DNA of 11,154 nt, from NCBI GenBank assembly GCA_016215085.1, contig JACRMD010000129.1:1-11154 (forward strand), read 5' to 3'. A program made the translations under genes and the position numbers. Shown here in pieces: positions 1-6,189 of the stretch. This DNA is from Solirubrobacterales bacterium. Its GTDB lineage: Bacteria; Actinomycetota; Thermoleophilia; Solirubrobacterales; Solirubrobacteraceae. The notes under the pieces were generated by a model. It saw nothing but the letters and a program-made list of their open reading frames with translations, was not told where the DNA came from and ran no database searches. How positions within the stretch are numbered: the first letter of the stretch is position 1; the number at the start of each line of letters is the position of its first letter.

Positions 1-723
1 CAGGGCGAAGCTCGCCACCTGCCCGGCCGGGTAGGCGCGCATCAGCCACGACCACGCCGCGAACCCGCCCAGCGTCGAGACGACGGCGATGTAGAGCACC
101 GCGCCGATCTCGCCGGCGCTCATGCCCGCCAGCGCCGATCCCACCTCGCCCGGCCCGTCGGCGGCGAGCGAGAGCGCGAACAGCGGCAGCGGCGGGACGA
201 TCGAGATCCACACGATGAGCGCGAGCGGGTCGGACGCGGCGGCGCGCTTCATCGACAGGTTGGCCGCCGACCACGCCGCCGCCGCGCCGACGCACAGCGC
301 GAGGCCCGCGCCGGTGACCTCGCCGCCGCCGGTGGCGCCGATCACCGCGATGCCGGCGGCCGCGGCCGCCAGCCCGGCGAGCTGCCGGCCGCCCGGGCGC
401 TCGCGCAGCACCAGCGCGGCGAGCACGAGCGTGAACGGCGCCTGCGCCTGCAGCACGACCGACGCGAGGCCGGCGTTCATTCCGACGTCCATGCCGGTGA
501 ACAGCAGCCCGAACTTCGCCACGCCGAGCAGCAGGCCGATCGCGAGGATCGAGCGCCAGGCCGCGGGCCGCGGCAGCACGAAGGCCAGCGGCGCGAGCAC
601 CAGGAAGCGCAGCGCGCAGAGCACCAGCGGCGGCAGCTCCTCCAGCCCGACCTCGATGACGACGAAGTTCAGGCCCCAGACGGCGGCGACCGCGGCGGCG
701 AGGGCCATGTGGCGCGGGGGCAT
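1..723 (-). CDS. eamA: EamA-type DMT superfamily exporter (C-terminus beyond the window)
   Basis: Inner-membrane permease of the drug/metabolite transporter superfamily. In E. coli the EamA branch exports O-acetylserine and cysteine, but the substrate here is unknown. The 241 residues in view open with a hydrophobic helix containing AAVWGLNFVVIEVG, a typical first EamA segment, followed by alternating hydrophobic helices. The stretch AGLASVVLQAQAPFTLVL closely resembles the E. coli EamA signature (AGLASLVLQAQAFFT). A second EamA repeat begins near residue 145 and is cut by the left edge, so roughly 50 residues are missing. ATG at 723 is preferred over ATG at 708 because MPPRH before the first helix is usual in this family and an in-frame TGA lies upstream. 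The gene is divergent from a LysR regulator 75 bases away, the classic arrangement for an EamA exporter and its regulator. Family assignment is secure; the exact subfamily is less so. Confidence 0.88.
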   Translation of the reverse strand, partial: MPPRHMALAAAVAAVWGLNFVVIEVGLEELPPLVLCALRFLVLAPLAFVLPRPAAWRSILAIGLLLGVAKFGLLFTGMDVGMNAGLASVVLQAQAPFTLVLAALVLRERPGGRQLAGLAAAAAGIAVIGATGGGEVTGAGLALCVGAAAAWSAANLSMKRAAASDPLALIVWISIVPPLPLFALSLAADGPGEVGSALAGMSAGEIGAVLYIAVVSTLGGFAAWSWLMRAYPAGQVASFAL

Positions 724-759
724 GCGCCACAGCCTGCTGCCTGGCCGCCATCAGGTCCA

Positions 760-788
760 TCGACGAATCGTTGCCGCATCCGTAAGCT
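760..788 (+). promoter_or_regulatory. Candidate lysR promoter
   Basis: TCGACG (760-765) resembles a -35 box and is followed after exactly 17 bases by TAAGCT (783-788), a TANNNT-type -10. The start codon at 799 lies 10 bases after the -10, so the transcript would have almost no leader. No convincing Shine-Dalgarno sequence precedes the ATG, in keeping with leaderless translation. Confidence 0.5.
761..773. promoter_or_regulatory. Imperfect dyad in the eamA-lysR divergent spacer
   Basis: CGACGA-A-TCGTTG is a 13-base imperfect inverted repeat pairing at five of six positions around a central A. It overlaps the candidate -35 region of lysR and sits in the 75-base spacer where a LysR protein would bind to control itself and eamA. 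It is short and does not fit the textbook T-N11-A form well, so it is only a candidate operator. Confidence 0.3.
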
Positions 789-798
789 GCCCTTCACC

Positions 799-1734
799 AT
801 GGCCCTCGACGTCCGCCGCCTCCGTGTGCTGCGCGAGCTCGCCGCCCGCGGGACGATCGCCGCCACCGCCGAAGCGCTGAGCTACACGCCGTCGGCCGTC
901 TCGCAGCAGCTCTCCACGCTCGAGCGCGAGGCGGGCGTCGAGCTGCTCGAGCGCCACGGGCGCGGCGTGCGGCTCACCGACGCGGGGCGCCTGCTGGCCC
1001 GCCACGCCGACGGCGTGCTCGCCCGGCTGGAGGCGGCCGAGGCCGAGCTCGAGGCCGCGGGCCGCACGGTCATGGGCACGCTGCGCGTCGCCAGCTTCAA
1101 CACCGCCGCGCGCTGGATCGTGCCCCACGCCGTCGCCGGCCTTCTGGCCTCGCACCCGCACGTCGAGGCCCACGTCGTCGACGACGACCCGCACGCGACG
1201 ATCCCGGCGCTGCGGCTGGGCGAGTTCGACGTCGTCCTCGGCCACGACTTCCCGTTCGAGGCCCCGCTGCGCGACCCGGGCTTCTACCGCGTCGACCTCT
1301 TCGACGACGAGCTGCACCTCGCGTTCGGGCCGTCGCGCCAGGGCCTGCCGGCCGACTTCGCCGCGCTGGAGGGCGTGCCGTGGGTCGCGGGCCACCCGGG
1401 GACGAGCTGCCACGGCGTCGTCGTGCACGCCTGCCACGCCGCCGGCCACGAGCCGCGGATCGTCGCCTGCTCCAACGACTACGGCGTGATCCTCGAGCTC
1501 GTCTCGCGCGACCTCGGCGTCTCGCTCGCGCCGCGCATCGCCCACCGCCTGGCGCCGCCCGGCGTCCGGCTCGAGCGGCTGGACCCGCCGCTGCACCGCC
1601 GCATCCACGCGCTCTGCCGCGCGGGCGCGGAGCGGCGCCCGATCGTGGCAGCATTCCTCGACCAGCTGCGGGCCGCCGTCGCGCGCGAGGTCGAGGGCGA
1701 CGGGCGCCTCCTGGCTGCGCGGCCAGTAGCCTAG
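799..1734 (+). CDS. LysR-family transcriptional regulator
   Basis: A 311-residue LysR-type regulator of normal length. The N-terminal winged helix-turn-helix spans about residues 5-62 and contains the hallmark stretch AEALSYTPSAVSQQLSTLE followed by LLERHGRGVRLTDAGRLL. A linker helix rich in Leu/Ala/Glu follows (about 63-90). The effector-binding domain begins at GTLRVASF (about 94) and shows the usual periplasmic-binding-like two-lobe pattern (FDVVLGHD; GVSLAPRI near the end). ATG at 799 is chosen because family members begin just before the DNA-binding helices. An upstream in-frame GTG at 709 would add 30 atypical residues and overlap eamA. The gene is divergent from eamA, which it probably controls. 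The effector is unknown. Stop codon is TAG. Confidence 0.93.
   Translation: MALDVRRLRVLRELAARGTIAATAEALSYTPSAVSQQLSTLEREAGVELLERHGRGVRLTDAGRLLARHADGVLARLEAAEAELEAAGRTVMGTLRVASFNTAARWIVPHAVAGLLASHPHVEAHVVDDDPHATIPALRLGEFDVVLGHDFPFEAPLRDPGFYRVDLFDDELHLAFGPSRQGLPADFAALEGVPWVAGHPGTSCHGVVVHACHAAGHEPRIVACSNDYGVILELVSRDLGVSLAPRIAHRLAPPGVRLERLDPPLHRRIHALCRAGAERRPIVAAFLDQLRAAVAREVEGDGRLLAARPVA
1727..1732 (+). promoter_or_regulatory. Candidate -10 box of the glycosyltransferase gene
   Basis: TAGCCT lies 10 bases before the GTG at 1743 and overlaps the first base of the lysR stop codon. It fits the TANNNT pattern seen before several other genes here. No -35 is evident, and read-through from lysR is equally possible since the gap is only 8 bases. 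Confidence 0.35.
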
Positions 1735-1742
1735 GCCGGGTC

Positions 1743-2942
1743 GTGCGCGTCCTCATCCTGAGCTGGGAGTACCCGCCGATCGTGGAGGGCGGGCTGGCCC
1801 GCCACGTGCGCAAGCTGTCCGAGGCGCTCGTGCGCGACGAGGACGTCGAGGTGCACGTGCTCACCCGCGGCGGCGAGCACGGGCCGCTGGACGAGGTCCG
1901 CCACGGCGTCCACGTCCACCGTGTCCGCGAGCCGCAGTACCCGCGCGCGCTGCCCGAGTTCGTGCGCTGGGTGCGCCGCATGAACGCCGACCTGCTGGCC
2001 CGCGGCGCCGAGCTGGCCGACGAGCTCTCGTTCGACGTCGTCCACGGCCACGACTGGCTGGTCGCCGTCGCCGCCAAGCGCCTGGCCGACCGCGCCCGCG
2101 TGCCGTTCGTCGCCACGGTGCACGCGACCGCGTACGTCCGCCACCAGGGCTGGGTGCACAAGCCGCCGCAGTCCGACATCCACCGGACCGAGCGCTGGAT
2201 GGTGCACGTCGCCGACCAGGTGCTGGTGTGCTCGCACTACATGCGCGACCACGTCGCCGACGTGTTCGGCGTCGACGAGTCGCGCGTGTCGGTGATCCCC
2301 AACGGCATCGACCCGCGGGACCTCCAGCCGGTGGAGGACCTCGCGGCGCTGCGCGCCCGCTTCGCCGCGCCTGGCGAGCAGCTCGTCCTGCTGGTCGGCC
2401 GCCTGGTCTACGAGAAGGGCTTCCAGCTCGCGCTCGACGCGCTGCCGGACGTCATCGACGCCGTCGGCCGCGTGCGCTTCCTCGTCGCCGGCTCCGGCAC
2501 GCACGAGGCCGAGCTCAAGGCGCAGGCGCAGCGGCTCGGGCTCATGGAGCACGGCACGTTCCTGGGGTGGATCGGCGACGACGTCCTGCACTCGCTCTAC
2601 CGGATCGCCGACCTCACGGTCGTGCCCTCGCTCTACGAGCCGTTCGGGCTCGTCGCGCTGGAGGCGATGGCCAGCGGGTGCCCCTGCATCGTCGCCGACA
2701 CCGGCGGGCTGCGCGAGGTCGTGCCGCCCGGTGACCGCGTCGGGCTGCGCTTCAACGGCGGCGACGCCGAGCACCTCGGCGTCATGATCGAGCGGATGCT
2801 GACCGACGCGGCGCTGCGCGACCGCCTGGTCGCGGAGGCCTTCGAGCACGTCCTGCGCTTCGACTGGGACGACGTGGCGCGCCAGACGGCCGAGCGCTAC
2901 GGGGCGCTGCTGCGCGGCGCCCCGGTCGGCGGCCGGTCCTAG
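1743..2942 (+). CDS. Glycosyltransferase family 4, glycogen-synthase-like (GT-B fold)
   Basis: A 399-residue cytoplasmic GT-B glycosyltransferase. It starts with VRVLILSWEYPPIVEGGLARHV: the WEYPP..GGL..H pattern is the acceptor-loop signature of the archaeal/actinobacterial glycogen-synthase-like branch of GT4. HGHDW (101-105) is the usual catalytic-cleft motif of the N-terminal Rossmann domain, and CSHYM (163-167) with VIPNGID (184-190) marks the domain junction. The C-terminal donor domain has VGRLVYEKG (218-226, R220 and K225 as phosphate-contact candidates) and the EX7E motif E299-E307 in YEPFGLVALEA, expected to contact the nucleotide-sugar donor. A role in alpha-glucan synthesis from ADP- or UDP-glucose is plausible, but no glycogen gene is nearby, so other GT4 roles remain open. 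GTG 1743 is chosen because the first beta strand starts there. Its stop interlocks with that of the protease. Confidence 0.9.
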   Translation: MRVLILSWEYPPIVEGGLARHVRKLSEALVRDEDVEVHVLTRGGEHGPLDEVRHGVHVHRVREPQYPRALPEFVRWVRRMNADLLARGAELADELSFDVVHGHDWLVAVAAKRLADRARVPFVATVHATAYVRHQGWVHKPPQSDIHRTERWMVHVADQVLVCSHYMRDHVADVFGVDESRVSVIPNGIDPRDLQPVEDLAALRARFAAPGEQLVLLVGRLVYEKGFQLALDALPDVIDAVGRVRFLVAGSGTHEAELKAQAQRLGLMEHGTFLGWIGDDVLHSLYRIADLTVVPSLYEPFGLVALEAMASGCPCIVADTGGLREVVPPGDRVGLRFNGGDAEHLGVMIERMLTDAALRDRLVAEAFEHVLRFDWDDVARQTAERYGALLRGAPVGGRS

Positions 2943-4477
2943 CGCGTCCGGCGCTTGACCGAGGTGGCCTTGGGCTGCCGGTGGCCGACGCCGTCGACGC
3001 CCTGCACGCGGAAGGTGTGCGTGCCCTTGCGGAGCTTGGACGCGACGAGGCGGAACGACGCGCGGCCGGTGGTCTGCGACCGCAGCACGTGGGTGACCTT
3101 CTTGGTGCACGGCCGCCGCCTGCCCTTGCTGCGGCAGGTCGTCCGGTAGCTCGTGGTGACCTTCGCGACGACGCCCGTCACGCCCGAGCTGGGCGCCGGG
3201 TCGTCGACGGTGACGTCCAGCACGCAGGTCCGGCGCGTGCAGCGCACGGTGCGCACACGGGCGTGCGGGGCCTGGGTGTCGGCGGTCGGTGCGTCGGTGG
3301 ACGGCTCGGGCGCGGCGGCGGGCGGCAGGGTCGTCGGGACCGGGGCGGCCGGCGCCGGCGTGGTCACCGCGGCGCTGGGCGTGGCGGTGACGGTGACCTG
3401 CCCCCCGGGGCCCGAGGCGCGGACCTCGCAGGTGATCGGCAGGCCGACCTGCGCGTTGCTCACGAGGAAGGTGGTGGAGATGCCCCAGCTGCGCAGCTGC
3501 GTGGTGCCGCCGGTCGGGTTCATCGCCAGGAAGCGGAACTCCAGGGCGGTCGCGCCGCTCCAGTCGCCCGGGTCGCAGGTGAGGACCTCGCCGGGGACCG
3601 GGTTGCCGAGCACGGCCGGAGCGCGGGTGGCCGCCGGCGGGTCGGGGACGACGGTGGGGTCGAGCAGGAAGGCGCGGATGCTCGGCTCGGCCACCCGCGT
3701 GTAGAGCCCGGGGTAGGTCGACGACGCGCAGCCGGCCCCGGCGCTGACGATGCCCACGAGCACGGGCGCCGAGGGCGCGCCGGAGATCAGCGGGCCGCCG
3801 CTGTCGCCGTGGCAGGCGTCGGTGCCGGGCTGGCCGGCGCAGAGCTGGGACGTCGCGTCGAAGAACGTGCCGTAGGCGCTGGGGCACGCGGACGAGCGGG
3901 TGATCGTCGCCGCCTTGAGGAGGTTCGACGGCGTCTGGTTCTGGGAGCTCTCCTGGGCGGGCTCGTAGGCCTGCGTCCAGCCCCAGCCGCTGACCTGCAG
4001 CGCCGTGGCGAGCGGCGGGTCGCTGACGGCGAGCGCACCGACGGCCCGGACGCCGGGGCCGCTGAGGTCGAAGCCCGGCGCCTGCAGCGTGATGACCGCG
4101 GCGTCGTACCAGTACTTCGCGGGGTCGTAGCCCGGATGGGTGGCGACGGCCGCGACCGTGGCGTTCTGCGCGCCGTCGGCCGGCGGCTTCCACGTGTCGG
4201 TGCCCGCGCTGACGGCGAACTTCGCGAGCTCCCACGGCGTGCCGTCCTCCTTGAGGACGCAGTGGGCGGCGGTGATGACGTGGCGCGCGTCGCGGATCGT
4301 GCCGCCGCACAGGTACACGTAGGGCGGGTCGAGGACCCGGACCAGCGCCTGGTACGGGACGCCGGTCGCGGGGATCGTGCCGCCGCCGACGATGCTCCTG
4401 TCCGCGTTCGCGGCGACGGCCTGGGGGACCAGGGCCAGGGCGGACAGCAGCACGAGCGCGGTGACGCACCTACGCAT
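2939..4477 (-). CDS. Secreted trypsin-like serine protease with Ig-like and basic C-terminal modules
   Basis: A 512-residue exported S1-family protease. A signal peptide covers residues 1-22 (MRRC, hydrophobic core, AVA cleavage). IVGG begins at residue 29, the expected mature N-terminus. The catalytic triad is visible: H72 in TAAHC, D125 in YDAAVITL and S226 in CHGDSGGP. D220, six residues before the serine, occupies the S1-pocket position that gives trypsin its Lys/Arg preference. After the protease domain (to about 273) come an Ig-like module with paired cysteines (about 285-370), a Pro/Ala/Thr linker (about 370-403), and a Cys-containing beta-rich, strongly basic C-terminal domain (about 405-512), perhaps for wall or surface attachment. 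ATG 4477 is chosen because the signal peptide starts there; upstream codons read as non-signal sequence. No conventional SD or clear -10 precedes it. Confidence 0.93.
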   Translation of the reverse strand: MRRCVTALVLLSALALVPQAVAANADRSIVGGGTIPATGVPYQALVRVLDPPYVYLCGGTIRDARHVITAAHCVLKEDGTPWELAKFAVSAGTDTWKPPADGAQNATVAAVATHPGYDPAKYWYDAAVITLQAPGFDLSGPGVRAVGALAVSDPPLATALQVSGWGWTQAYEPAQESSQNQTPSNLLKAATITRSSACPSAYGTFFDATSQLCAGQPGTDACHGDSGGPLISGAPSAPVLVGIVSAGAGCASSTYPGLYTRVAEPSIRAFLLDPTVVPDPPAATRAPAVLGNPVPGEVLTCDPGDWSGATALEFRFLAMNPTGGTTQLRSWGISTTFLVSNAQVGLPITCEVRASGPGGQVTVTATPSAAVTTPAPAAPVPTTLPPAAAPEPSTDAPTADTQAPHARVRTVRCTRRTCVLDVTVDDPAPSSGVTGVVAKVTTSYRTTCRSKGRRRPCTKKVTHVLRSQTTGRASFRLVASKLRKGTHTFRVQGVDGVGHRQPKATSVKRRTR

Positions 4478-4520
4478 GGTTGGGGTAACGGCGTGTCGGC
4501 GCCGGAACTTGAGCGCCGGG

Positions 4521-4727
4521 TCAACGGCGGCGGCGCTCGAGCTCGCGGCCCAGGTCGATGGCACGGACGTCGTGCTCGCCGGGGAGCTTGTCGAGGACCT
4601 CGCGCACGATCTCCTGCACGTCGTGCTCCTCGTGACCGAGGCCGTCGTGCAGCGTCTTGAGCGCGGTCCAGGTCACCTTGAGCTGTGCGGCGTCGAGCTC
4701 GAGCGGGAAGGTGGGGCGGTCGTCCAC
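4521..4727 (-). CDS. Small acidic cytosolic protein of unknown function (68 aa)
   Basis: I do not recognise a named family. The 68-residue product begins MDDRPTFPLELDAAQLKV, is rich in Asp, Glu, Leu and His, and is predicted mostly helical, ending in a basic tail (ERRRR). It has no signal peptide, membrane span or cysteine. It looks genuine because its amino-acid composition is balanced, unlike the Arg/Ala/Pro-rich shadow frames, and because TATGGT stands 6 bases before its GTG start, matching the promoter arrangement of its neighbours. It is upstream of the protease on the same strand (43-base gap, possible co-transcription) and divergent from the oxidoreductase across a 32-base spacer. It is the only gene here ending in TGA. 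Confidence 0.72.
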   Translation of the reverse strand: MDDRPTFPLELDAAQLKVTWTALKTLHDGLGHEEHDVQEIVREVLDKLPGEHDVRAIDLGRELERRRR

Positions 4728-4733
4728 GCGCAG

Positions 4734-4739
4734 ACCATA
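4734..4739 (-). promoter_or_regulatory. Candidate -10 box of the 68-residue gene
   Basis: On the minus strand TATGGT is followed by 6 bases (ctgcgc) and then the GTG at 4727. A start site at or beside the start codon would give a leaderless mRNA. This spacing supports the GTG start. No -35 is obvious. Confidence 0.45.
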
Positions 4740-4759
4740 CCTGTGCTTGGATCAGGGCC

Positions 4760-5947
4760 ATGGCCGGCCGGCACGTGGACCACCTGCTCATCGGCGGCGG
4801 CATCGCCGCCGCGACCTGCGCCGCGACGCTGCGCGAGGAGGGTGCGACCGGGTCCGTGCTGCTCGCCGGCCGGGAGCTCGACCCGCCCTACCACCGGCCG
4901 CCGGCGACCAAGGGCTACCTGCTCGGCCGCGAGGCCCGGGCCGACGCGCTCATCCCGCTGCCCGGCGACGTCGAGGTGCTCACGCGCACGAGCGTCCTCG
5001 AGCTCGACCCGGCGGCGCGCACGGCGAAGCTGTCGACCAAGGAGGAGGTGTCGTTCGGCACCGCGCTGGTGGCGACGGGCGCGATGGTGCGGCGGCTCAA
5101 CGTCGACGGCGGGCAGCTCGACGGCATCCACTACGTGCGCGCGCTGGGCAACGCCGACGCGATCCGCCGCGACCTCGACGAGGCCGAGCGCGTCGTGCTC
5201 GTCGGCGGCTCGTTCATCGCCTGCGAGGTGGCGGCGTCGCTGACCTCGATCGGCACGCCGTGCACCATGCTGATGCTCGAGCAGGAGCCGATGGAGCGCC
5301 AGTTCGGCCGGCACGTGGGCGGCGCGGTGCGCCGCCTGCTCGAGTCGCGCGGCATCGAGGTCCACGGCGGCGTCGACGTCGAGCGCTTCGCCGGCGAGGG
5401 CGAGCGCGTCGAGGGCGTCGTGCTCGCCGACGGGCGCACGGTGCCCGGGCAGCTCGTCGTCTGCGGGACCGGCGCGATGCCCGACGTCATGCTCGCGCGC
5501 AAGGCCGGCCTGGCGATCGGCGAGCGCGGCGGCGTGCGCTGCGACGCGCAGCTGCGCACGAGCGCCGAGGGCGTCTGGGCCGCGGGCGACATGTGCGAGT
5601 TCGACTCGCCGCTGCACGGGCGCGTGGTGCGCATCGAGCACGAGGAGGTCGCCGCGGCGCAGGGCCGGACGGCGGCGCGCAACATGCTCGGCGCCGGCGT
5701 CGAGCACACCGAGGTGCCGTACTTCTGGACCGACCTCGCCGACTGGACGACGCTCGAGTACGTCGGGCCGGCGGAGCGCTGGGACGACGAGGTCGTGGAG
5801 GGCGCACCCGAGGAGGGCGCCTACTTCGTCTGGTACCTGCACGAGGACCGCGTCGTGGCCGCGCTGTCGGCGGGCGGCCACGGGGACCTCGACCGGGCGC
5901 GCGAGCTGCTGGCCTCGCGCGAGCCCGTCGGGCGGGCCGGGCTCTAG
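4760..5947 (+). CDS. FAD/NAD(P)-dependent oxidoreductase, ferredoxin-reductase/AIF type
   Basis: A 395-residue two-dinucleotide-fold flavoprotein, normal length for the rubredoxin/ferredoxin-reductase (AIF-like) class. The FAD Rossmann motif LLIGGGIAAATCAATL is at residues 9-24, with RPPATKGYLLG (46-56) matching the RPPLSK.YL signature. The NAD(P)H Rossmann motif VVLVGGSFIACEVAASL is at 145-161, the second FAD-contact motif GVWAAGDMCEF at 271-281, and the C-terminal interface domain contains VPYFWTDLADWTTLEYVG (319-336). It probably passes electrons from NAD(P)H to a small iron-sulphur protein or acts as an NADH oxidase, but no ferredoxin or P450 partner is in view. ATG 4760 is chosen because the Rossmann fold begins directly after it and GGATCAGGG precedes it. 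TTGGAT, seven bases upstream, is a weak -10-like box. It ends interlocked with the small membrane-protein gene. Confidence 0.92.
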   Translation: MAGRHVDHLLIGGGIAAATCAATLREEGATGSVLLAGRELDPPYHRPPATKGYLLGREARADALIPLPGDVEVLTRTSVLELDPAARTAKLSTKEEVSFGTALVATGAMVRRLNVDGGQLDGIHYVRALGNADAIRRDLDEAERVVLVGGSFIACEVAASLTSIGTPCTMLMLEQEPMERQFGRHVGGAVRRLLESRGIEVHGGVDVERFAGEGERVEGVVLADGRTVPGQLVVCGTGAMPDVMLARKAGLAIGERGGVRCDAQLRTSAEGVWAAGDMCEFDSPLHGRVVRIEHEEVAAAQGRTAARNMLGAGVEHTEVPYFWTDLADWTTLEYVGPAERWDDEVVEGAPEEGAYFVWYLHEDRVVAALSAGGHGDLDRARELLASREPVGRAGL

Positions 5948-6123
5948 CCCTGGGACTCCTGCTGGCGCCCCTCGAGGTAGTCGAGGTTGTCCTCGCGCTC
6001 GCCGATCGACTGGGCGACGGCGAAGCCGATGAGGCCGTGCAGGAGCAGCGGGAAGAGGACGAAGAAGACGCCGACCAGGCCGATCGTCGCCTCCGTGGAC
6101 GTCATGGCGAGCACCGTGGACAC
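5944..6123 (-). CDS. Small single-span membrane protein (59 aa), unknown function
   Basis: No family recognised. The 59-residue product has a short N-terminus, one strongly hydrophobic stretch at about residues 13-37 (IGLVGVFFVLFPLLLHGLIG within it), and a charged polar tail (GEREDNLDYLEGRQQESQG). That is the profile of a tail-exposed single-pass membrane peptide. GTG at 6123 is preferred to the ATG at 6105 because TACGAT lies exactly 7 bases before it, the promoter-to-start spacing shared by other genes here. The ATG version would be 53 residues with the same membrane segment. The stop codon interlocks with the oxidoreductase stop, and the gene is divergent from the secreted hydrolase. The realistic hydrophobic/charged composition argues against a chance frame. 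Confidence 0.72.
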   Translation of the reverse strand: MSTVLAMTSTEATIGLVGVFFVLFPLLLHGLIGFAVAQSIGEREDNLDYLEGRQQESQG

Positions 6124-6130
6124 GGCCGGG

Positions 6131-6136
6131 ATCGTA
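6131..6136 (-). promoter_or_regulatory. Candidate -10 box of the 59-residue membrane-protein gene
   Basis: TACGAT on the minus strand is followed by 7 bases (cccggcc) and then GTG at 6123, in frame with the membrane segment. This decides the GTG start over the downstream ATG. No clear -35. Confidence 0.45.
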
Positions 6137-6176
6137 CCCGTCGCGGCGAAGCGGCGCGCGCCGGGTGACGGCACTC

Positions 6177-6182
6177 TACCTT
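6177..6182 (+). promoter_or_regulatory. Candidate -10 box of the secreted hydrolase gene
   Basis: TACCTT ends 7 bases before the ATG at 6190, placing a transcription start at about the A of the start codon. No Shine-Dalgarno-like sequence intervenes (ccggttc), so a leaderless mRNA is likely. It lies in the 66-base divergent spacer shared with the small membrane-protein gene. Confidence 0.45.
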
Positions 6183-6189
6183 CCGGTTC

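Noticed and set aside
709..798. Upstream GTG start for the LysR gene
   Set aside because: Adds 30 residues without family similarity, overlaps eamA and removes the promoter/operator space. ATG 799 fits family N-termini and the -10 box.
122..880. Plus-strand open frame across the EamA gene
   Set aside because: Ser/Ala/Pro/Arg-rich low-complexity shadow with no domain; the opposite strand encodes clear transporter helices.
1731..4469. Very long open frame on the minus strand (over 900 codons)
   Set aside because: It runs antisense to the glycosyltransferase and out of frame within the protease gene. It is Arg/Ala/Gly/Val-rich with no domain, and both overlapping genes have clear motifs. High-GC third positions create such frames.
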